From assembly GCA_032128395.1 (NCBI GenBank), contig JAQBGV010000098.1, forward strand, positions 1 to 5,816: 5,816 nt of DNA. Reading direction: 5' to 3'. Positions 1 through 4,202 of this stretch are shown in pieces. The stretch's first letter is position 1. Each line of letters opens with the position of its first letter. Both the position numbers and the translations under genes were made by a program. The notes beneath the pieces were generated by a model. It was not told where the DNA came from and ran no database searches. It saw nothing but the letters and a program-made list of their open reading frames with translations. This DNA is from JAQBGV01 sp032128395 (GTDB taxonomy: Bacteria; Planctomycetota; UBA8108; UBA1146).

Positions 1-552
1 CTTGCAGCCATCGCCGTCGTAGTCGTTCGTCGGACTCGATGTCCACCCGAGTTGCCCGAGCGCGCAGTCGTCGTCGATGTCATCGACTCCATCGTTGTCA
101 TCGTCAGGGTCGATGAAGTCGCAGTACCCGTCTCCGTCGTAGTCGGTCGGAAACGAGGCCGCGTCGAGCGGGTCGGTGTTGCAGAGGATCTCTTCGCCGT
201 CGGGGTAGCCATCCGCGTCGTCGTCATCGTCCTCGACGTCGTCCTTGCAGCCATCGTGGTCGTAGTCCGTCGTCGGGGTCGAGGTCCAGCCGAGGACGCC
301 CTTCGGGCATGCATCGATGCCGTCCGGAACACCGTCATTGTCATCGTCCGGATCGATCGCGTCGCAGATGCCGTCCCCATCGTAGTCCCCGGGGTACGAG
401 TTCTTGTCGTAGGGATCGGTCCCGCAGTCGTTCTCGTCGCCGTCGTCCCACCCATCGTTGTCGTCGTCTGGATCTTCGACCGCATCGTGGCACCCATCCC
501 GGTCGTAGTCGTTCGCCGGAGTCGACGTCCAGTTGGTCAGCCCGCTGGGACA
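1..552 (-). repeat. Tandem 81-residue (243-base) Asp-rich repeat, two full units and the start of a third
   Basis: Unit 1 is residues 1048-1128 (positions 552-310), unit 2 is 1129-1209 (309-67), and unit 3 starts at 1210 (66-1) and leaves the window. The period is exactly 81: conserved Cys at 1048, 1129 and 1210; Trp of the WTSTP/WTSSP motif at 1055, 1136 and 1217. By hand alignment units 1 and 2 share about 53 of 81 residues. Each unit holds four Asp loops: DYDxDGC, a D-rich DDxDG, DYDGDGxCD and DPDDDNDGV. The DYD loops are 41 and 40 residues apart, so the unit is itself a doubled roughly 40-residue element. The copies differ at many bases, so the repeat is old and kept at protein level. Confidence 0.9.
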
Positions 553-3500
553 GAGGTCGCACGAGTCCCCCACCCCGTCGCCGTCGCCGTCGGGTTGGCT
601 GGGGTTGTAGTCGTAGGGGCAGTTGTCGCACGGCTCGTTGTAGCCGTCCTGGTCCGGATCGGTGTACCCCTCGCAGACGTCCGCAAAGCCGTTCAGGTCG
701 CAGTCGACTTCACACTCGTCGCCGTCGCCGTCGTTGTCGCAGTCGTCCTGGCCGGGGTTGTACTGGATCGGGCAGTTGTCGCACCCGTCGGGATATCCAT
801 CCCCATCGAAATCGAGGGAATCGTTGTACTGCGGGCAGAGGTCGCAGGAGTTTCCGTGACCGTCGGAATCGAAGTCGGTCTGACTCGGGTTGTAGTGATC
901 CGGACAGTTGTCGCACGGATCGATCACGCCATCGCCGTCCGAGTCGGAGTCGCACTCGTCGGGGACCCCATTTCCGTTGCAGTCCTGGCTGTATCCCTCA
1001 GCGATGTCGCAACCGTCCCCGATGCCGTTGCCGTTGCAGTCCGCGAGCGCGGTTTCGACCGCGTACACTCGCAGCCGCCACGACACCACCTGCGCCAGTG
1101 AAGCCCCTAGGTCCTGTACGATCAGGTCCCAAGGTCCAGTGATGCTCTCGTTGAGCAGCACGCTCAGATCGCCGTCGGGGGTCTCGGTCCCGGGAGGCAG
1201 CCCGATCGTGTAGATCTCGTTCAGGAGGGTTTCGGAGTTTCCGTTCCCGCCGTGGAGGAGTACGACCGTCCCCGCCGGGCTCCGGAGGGAGACCCGGAGG
1301 TCGTCGAACGCGAGGTCGATCTCGATCTCTACTTCCAGTGCGATGAGAAAACCGTCTCCGGTGAACTGGCAGAGGGTCGGCTGACCGCACGGCACGGGAA
1401 CCGGCACCGGGGGAATCGGGTACGGACCCTGGACCGAGAGGTCCAACATGAATTCGAAGATCGCCGGAAACTCACAATCGTCGACAAGCCCGTTGAGATT
1501 GCAGTCTTCCTCGCACTCGTCCGGTACGAAGTCCAGGTCACAGTCGTCGAACGGCCCTTCGTCATCGTCGGGGATCAAGTTGTCGTTGCAGTCGGGGAAC
1601 CCCGGATGCGCATACACCCGGCCGAGGTTCTGTTCCGGGAGCGAATCATAGCCCTGTGCACCGATGATCAGGTCGTCGTACCCATCGTTGTCGATGTCGC
1701 CGGCGCAAGCAGCGGTCGTTCCGTATTCGCCACTCTCCCCGACATAGGTCCGGCCGGAATCGTTGTCGATATCGGCGCCGTTCGGATTTGCCGGTGCGAT
1801 CCCGAGATCGCTGGCGATCGTCTTCCCGAGGAAGACCGCAACTCGTCCCGCGTTCCCGCCACCCGGCGCCCCGGTATCGAAGAGGCGGGCCCCGGAGATC
1901 AAGTCCGGAGTTCCGTCCTCATCGAGGTTTGGGGCGAAGTCGAGGGACACTCCGAGGGTCTCACCGGTCTGGTTTCCGTATGCTGCCCAATCCGCTTCCG
2001 CGGGGGTGATGGGAGGCGGCGGCGAGGTTGAACCGAGGACCAGGCCCGACGCGAGGAGGAGGAAGACCCCCCCCGAGTCGTTCACCCCCTGGGGCGAGTT
2101 GACGAGGTGGGCGCCGATCGCGAGATCGGGTCGTGCGTCCCCATCGAGGTCCGCTGAAGCTCCGGAGATCCCCAGGCACTCGGCGCTCTGATTCCCTTGC
2201 ATCCACCAGATGAGGACCGGCGATGCGGTCGGTGCATTCCAGCGGTAGAGATAGGCGGCCCCCGCGGCGGGAAGCGTCGCGGTCGTGAGGTTTGGCGCTC
2301 CGACGAGTATCTCGGAGCGGCCGGCTCCGTCGCCGTCCACGTTGCCGACGACGCGGACCATCGCTCCGAACTGGCTGTCGATCTGCAGTCCATCGAGCGG
2401 GATCGGGGTCGTGGAGAGTCCGGTGCTCGAACCTCGATAGAGGAACGCCCGACCGGTGTTCAGACCCCCGACGGAAGCGTTCGGCGCCCCGACGACAATG
2501 TCGTCGAACCCATCCCCGTCGACGTCACCATCCCCCGAGAGGGACGAACCGAACGAGGCGGTGCCGCTGGGGCCGCTCGAGATCCAGTCCGCATCCCCGG
2601 CCATCGCGAAGGCAGCTGCTCCGGGGAAGGGACCGTGGAACACGAATACCTGACCGGAGTTCGAGGCGATCGGAGCACCGATGATCAGGTCGCGCTGCCC
2701 ATCGCCGTTGACGTCCCCCGCGGCGGCGGCCGTCGTTCCGAACATCATGTTGGTCTGGTCGCCTGCGGCCGTCCAGATCGGAGTCGCAGAGAGTCCGCCT
2801 CCGGCAGAACCGGCGTAGAGGTAGACCGTTCCCTCGTTGGGGTGCGCGCCGTCTCGATTGGGCGCGCCGACCAGGACATCGTCGATACCGTCTCCGGTGA
2901 CGTCACCCACTCCGGCCACGGAACGACCGAGCTCCGCACCCGGCTGATCTCCGGTCTTCGACCAGACCGCAGGAGACGTCACGACTGGATCGATCATCAC
3001 CGGATAGAACGCACCGTGATCATCCACCGAGATGGAGAATCCTCCGGCGATCGCCCGGAGCGTCACCGGAAGTGCGGTCCCGCGAATGTCCCAAGCCCGA
3101 AGATCGGAATACAGAAGGCGCGGATTCCCGCGACCATCGACGAGACGAGCAGAGTGACCGGCGGAGTCGACCCGAGGTGACAAGCCGGAGAGCTCGATAT
3201 CGACGCGGAGGAATCCATCTCCCGGTGGAGAGAAGAAGAAAGTCCACCCCTGCTCCAACCCTCGCGCGTCGGCGCGGAACCACTCCACGTGTTCGGGCCG
3301 AGCGGTCGTCAGCAACCCGGGGAGAAGATGGGGTTCGCCCGAGGAGAGAGTGGCGAGGAGATCGTCTCGACCGGAGCGGACGGTGCGCAGCGTTGAGATC
3401 CAAGCCGGCGCCCGGCCGTCGACGTCGCCCTCGACATTGCCGAAGAGCTCGGAGGACGGGGACAGGATGAATCGGCCGGAGTCCAGAGTCACCGAGAGTT

Positions 3501-3693
3501 CATGGTTCGGTGCCGAGATCGTGTGAGTTCGGAGGTCTGCGATGACCCCACCCTCCCGCTGCACGGAGTCGGGACCCCCAACGGGATCCCCGCCCCGAGC
3601 GGCGGCGAAGTCCGCGACCGCGCTCAGCGCGACGGCGCAGAGGATTGTCCGAACCAGGGCCGAGCCGAGCCCTCGCACCATCCAGAGCCGCAT
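1..3693 (-). CDS. Large exported multidomain protein: FG-GAP beta-propeller, P domain and thrombospondin-3-like calcium-binding repeats (C-terminus outside the window)
   Basis: I translated the minus strand from 3693 to 1: 1231 codons with no stop, so the gene is 3'-partial. Module order by residue: signal peptide 1-31; low-similarity stretch 32-131; pre-propeller domain 132-238; seven FG-GAP repeats 239-698; Cys/Asp segment 701-741; Pro/Val linker 757-768; P domain about 778-878; calcium loops 885-1231 and beyond. Such parts are known from secreted or surface-anchored proteins: FG-GAP blades form integrin-like propellers and Asp-rich loops bind calcium. No catalytic motif is visible. I infer an extracellular adhesin or structural protein. 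ATG 3693 was chosen because it gives an immediate signal peptide and lies behind a purine-rich stretch; an in-frame GTG at 3732 is less likely. The anchoring signal, if any, lies past position 1. It is divergent from the metallopeptidase gene. The reading frame and modular class are secure; the biological role is not known. Confidence 0.93.
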   Translation of the reverse strand, partial: MRLWMVRGLGSALVRTILCAVALSAVADFAAARGGDPVGGPDSVQREGGVIADLRTHTISAPNHELSVTLDSGRFILSPSSELFGNVEGDVDGRAPAWISTLRTVRSGRDDLLATLSSGEPHLLPGLLTTARPEHVEWFRADARGLEQGWTFFFSPPGDGFLRVDIELSGLSPRVDSAGHSARLVDGRGNPRLLYSDLRAWDIRGTALPVTLRAIAGGFSISVDDHGAFYPVMIDPVVTSPAVWSKTGDQPGAELGRSVAGVGDVTGDGIDDVLVGAPNRDGAHPNEGTVYLYAGSAGGGLSATPIWTAAGDQTNMMFGTTAAAAGDVNGDGQRDLIIGAPIASNSGQVFVFHGPFPGAAAFAMAGDADWISSGPSGTASFGSSLSGDGDVDGDGFDDIVVGAPNASVGGLNTGRAFLYRGSSTGLSTTPIPLDGLQIDSQFGAMVRVVGNVDGDGAGRSEILVGAPNLTTATLPAAGAAYLYRWNAPTASPVLIWWMQGNQSAECLGISGASADLDGDARPDLAIGAHLVNSPQGVNDSGGVFLLLASGLVLGSTSPPPPITPAEADWAAYGNQTGETLGVSLDFAPNLDEDGTPDLISGARLFDTGAPGGGNAGRVAVFLGKTIASDLGIAPANPNGADIDNDSGRTYVGESGEYGTTAACAGDIDNDGYDDLIIGAQGYDSLPEQNLGRVYAHPGFPDCNDNLIPDDDEGPFDDCDLDFVPDECEEDCNLNGLVDDCEFPAIFEFMLDLSVQGPYPIPPVPVPVPCGQPTLCQFTGDGFLIALEVEIEIDLAFDDLRVSLRSPAGTVVLLHGGNGNSETLLNEIYTIGLPPGTETPDGDLSVLLNESITGPWDLIVQDLGASLAQVVSWRLRVYAVETALADCNGNGIGDGCDIAEGYSQDCNGNGVPDECDSDSDGDGVIDPCDNCPDHYNPSQTDFDSDGHGNSCDLCPQYNDSLDFDGDGYPDGCDNCPIQYNPGQDDCDNDGDGDECEVDCDLNGFADVCEGYTDPDQDGYNEPCDNCPYDYNPSQPDGDGDGVGDSCDLCPSGLTNWTSTPANDYDRDGCHDAVEDPDDDNDGWDDGDENDCGTDPYDKNSYPGDYDGDGICDAIDPDDDNDGVPDGIDACPKGVLGWTSTPTTDYDHDGCKDDVEDDDDDADGYPDGEEILCNTDPLDAASFPTDYDGDGYCDFIDPDDDNDGVDDIDDDCALGQLGWTSSPTNDYDGDGCK
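553..1041 (-). repeat. Thrombospondin type 3-like calcium-binding loops (residues 885-1047)
   Basis: A run of Asp/Cys loops: DCNGNGIGDGCD, DCNGNGVPDECD, DSDGDGVIDPCD, DFDSDGHGNSCD, DFDGDGYPDGCD, DCDNDGDGDECE, DCDLNGFADVCE, DPDQDGYNEPCD and DGDGDGVGDSCD. Several are joined by CDNCPxxYNP spacers, the hallmark of thrombospondin type 3 repeats, which wrap around calcium ions and are held by disulfides. This predicts a rigid extended stalk when calcium is present, outside the cytoplasm. The first two loops are of the DCNGNG type, and the later ones are closer to true TSP3. Confidence 0.85.
1060..1362 (-). other. P domain (proprotein-convertase-type beta-sandwich), residues about 778-878
   Basis: Key stretches are DDLRVSLRSPAGTVVLLHGG, a central LLNE plus DGDLSVLLNE, and TGPWDLIVQDLG ending in VVSWRLRVYA. 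The SPAGT turn, the G.W.L.V.D motif and the final W.L.VYA strand are the classic signature of the P (Homo B) domain that follows the subtilisin domain in kexin/furin-type proteases. Here no Ser/His/Asp protease domain precedes it; it sits between a propeller and a calcium stalk. In such settings P domains are thought to act as structural or binding modules. The family call is good; the role is inferred. Confidence 0.8.
1471..1593 (-). other. Cys/Asp calcium-loop-like segment after the propeller (residues 701-741)
   Basis: Three short loops follow the last blade: DCNDNLIPDDD, DCDLDFVPDECE and DCNLNGLVDDCE. The DCNxNGxxDxCE pattern resembles the dockerin/EF-hand-like loops found in secreted planctomycete-type proteins, with Cys pairs probably forming disulfides outside the cell. 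It works as a hinge between propeller and P domain, by position. A proline-valine linker (residues 757-768, positions 1390-1425) follows. Confidence 0.6.
1600..2979 (-). repeat. Seven FG-GAP (integrin alpha-like) repeats forming one predicted beta-propeller
   Basis: Seven copies of the pattern FG...GDxxxDGxxDxxxGAP occur. The GA of each closing motif is at residues 276, 339, 402, 465, 527, 601 and 678, giving spacings of 63, 63, 63, 62, 74 and 77. Examples are GDVTGDGIDDVLVGAP, GDVNGDGQRDLIIGAP, GDVDGDGFDDIVVGAP and GDIDNDGYDDLIIGAQ. The Asp positions form the calcium-binding hairpin known from integrin alpha subunits. Copies 1-4 are regular. Copies 5-7 have drifted in the last position of the motif (GAH, GAR, GAQ) and copies 5-7 are more widely spaced. 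Copy 4 carries two extra residues in the loop (DGDGAGRSEI). Seven copies match the usual propeller blade number, so a complete domain is likely. Confidence 0.9.
2980..3300 (-). other. Conserved pre-propeller domain (residues 132-238), function unknown
   Basis: The block opens with RPEHVEWFRADARGLEQGW and closes with VDDHGAFYPVMIDPVV directly before the first FG-GAP blade. From memory, variants of these two signatures (an EW...GLEQG opening and a DD.GA.YP..IDP closing) recur ahead of FG-GAP or similar repeats in large secreted bacterial proteins. I cannot name a family for it. The middle is rich in alternating hydrophobic residues, as expected for beta-strands, for example LRVDIELSGL and LRAIAGGFSISV. 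It may cap or seed the propeller; that is inference. Confidence 0.6.
3601..3693 (-). other. Signal peptide of the propeller/stalk protein
   Basis: Residues 1-31 have a basic n-region (Arg2, Arg7, Arg15), a hydrophobic core around LVRTILCAVALSAVA, and small residues suited to signal peptidase I at ALSAVA (after 27) or DFAA (after 31). This implies Sec export. Cys19 lies inside the hydrophobic core and the surrounding residues do not make a convincing lipobox, so a lipoprotein signal is less likely. Confidence 0.8.
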
Positions 3694-3703
3694 ACCACCT
3701 ACG

Positions 3704-3712
3704 TCCCTCCCC
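3704..3712 (-). promoter_or_regulatory. Ribosome-binding site of the propeller/stalk gene
   Basis: Read on the minus strand, the bases before ATG 3693 are GGGGAGGGACGTAGGTGGT. The GGAGG core ends 12 bases before the start codon, which is long but usable. A second purine patch, AGGTGG, sits only one base before it. No better start lies nearby in frame, so this supports ATG 3693. Confidence 0.5.
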
Positions 3713-3742
3713 GATGTGGAAGACGTGTCCACTTTGTACTCG

Positions 3743-3771
3743 AATACAAACGAGAATTCGCTCCATAACAA
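3743..3771 (-). promoter_or_regulatory. Weak candidate promoter for the minus-strand gene
   Basis: Read on the minus strand: TTGTTA (3771-3766), a 17-base spacer, then TGTATT (3748-3743). Each hexamer matches the general sigma-70 consensus at four of six positions, and the segment is AT-richer than its surroundings. It would leave a leader of roughly 40-45 bases. The match is modest and the organism's promoter rules are unknown. Confidence 0.25.
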
Positions 3772-3802
3772 CCAGCGATCTTAGTGGCTTACAACGAAGC
3801 CT

Positions 3803-3827
3803 GCCAAGGCCCATTTCCCCACTTGGC
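3803..3827. repeat. Small inverted repeat in the intergenic region
   Basis: GCCAAG (3803-3808) pairs perfectly with CTTGGC (3822-3827) across a 13-base gap. It could be an operator half-site pair or a weak hairpin. Six base pairs can arise by chance in 430 bases, so this is only a candidate. Confidence 0.2.
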
Positions 3828-4112
3828 CGTAGGAGCGCAGAATTGGCGGGATGCGCGAAGAATTGACAAACGGCCGAAATCGCCCTCGCGTGAGCAAGAG
3901 ACCGGACTCAGAGCGCCGCTGCGACTTTCGCGCATATTGTCCGCGCGAGTTCCCCAGAGCGGGCGATCGCGCTCCGCAGAGTTGCATAGCCTCCACGGCA
4001 AGCGCGCCATCCTGCGGTCATGCGTAGCGATCGAGCCTGTCCACCCTATGGGCACCATCGCGACTTTCGTGTAGCTTGTTTCGCACGCGGGCTCCGGAAA
4101 TTGAGACGTTAT

Positions 4113-4120
4113 GGGGAGAG
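4113..4120 (+). promoter_or_regulatory. Ribosome-binding site that selects ATG 4125
   Basis: GGGGAGAG at 4113-4120 places a GGAG core (4115-4118) six bases before ATG 4125, which is ideal spacing. The competing in-frame starts, ATG 4020 and TTG 4101, lack a comparable site, and ATG 4134 would leave the core 15 bases away. This is the main reason for the start chosen for the metallopeptidase. Confidence 0.65.
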
Positions 4121-4124
4121 CAGC

Positions 4125-4202
4125 ATGGGCGGAATGTCGGGCTCGGCTGCGCTCTTCGGGGTAGTGCTGATCCTGGTCTTGGCCGCGAATTCGACTCAGG
4201 GT
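4125..4202 (+). other. Signal peptide of the metallopeptidase
   Basis: Residues 1-26 contain a strong hydrophobic core, AALFGVVLILVLAA, followed by NSTQG. The n-region MGGMSGS has no Lys or Arg, which is unusual for a Sec signal. An earlier in-frame start (TTG 4101 or ATG 4020) would add arginines but has poorer translation signals. Export itself is well supported by the core and by the zymogen layout that follows. Confidence 0.65.

Larger units (their letters stand above)
3694..4124. other. Divergent intergenic region (about 430 bases) with no convincing gene
   Basis: Between the two start codons I see no reading frame with protein-like composition and no RNA gene. Contents: two ribosome-binding sites at its ends, a weak minus-strand promoter, an inverted repeat at 3803-3827, an imperfect dyad at 3957-3977 centred on GCGATCGC, and a 10-base direct repeat GCGACTTTCG at 3921-3930 and 4060-4069. 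A perfect TTGACA lies at 3863-3868 on the plus strand, but no -10 element follows at the normal distance. Any shared regulator site is unproven. Confidence 0.6.

Noticed and set aside
1..1041. The dense trinucleotide-like pattern (CGTCGTCGT, CCGTCGCCGTCG) as a microsatellite or CRISPR-like array
   Set aside because: The periodicity follows Asp/Gly codons of the calcium loops; there are no identical repeats with unique spacers.
52..1101. A 349-codon plus-strand open frame made largely of Val, Ile, Ala and Arg
   Set aside because: It is antisense to the Asp-rich stalk. Asp codons GAC/GAT read backwards as GTC/ATC, which explains the Val/Ile richness and the lack of stops. The minus strand shows clear domain motifs.
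1252..3180. Long plus-strand open frames at 1252-2031 and 2197-3180
   Set aside because: Both lie opposite the FG-GAP and P-domain coding frame, show no domain motif, and are expected from GC-rich codon bias on the other strand.
3863..3868. Perfect TTGACA on the plus strand as a -35 element for the metallopeptidase
   Set aside because: At 16-19 bases downstream there is only GC-rich sequence with no -10-like hexamer, and the site is about 260 bases before the start codon.
3784..4074. A 96-codon plus-strand frame filling the intergenic gap, starting at GTG
   Set aside because: No ribosome-binding site, Arg/Ser-rich composition without motif, and it overlaps the leader of the downstream gene. 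I consider it chance.
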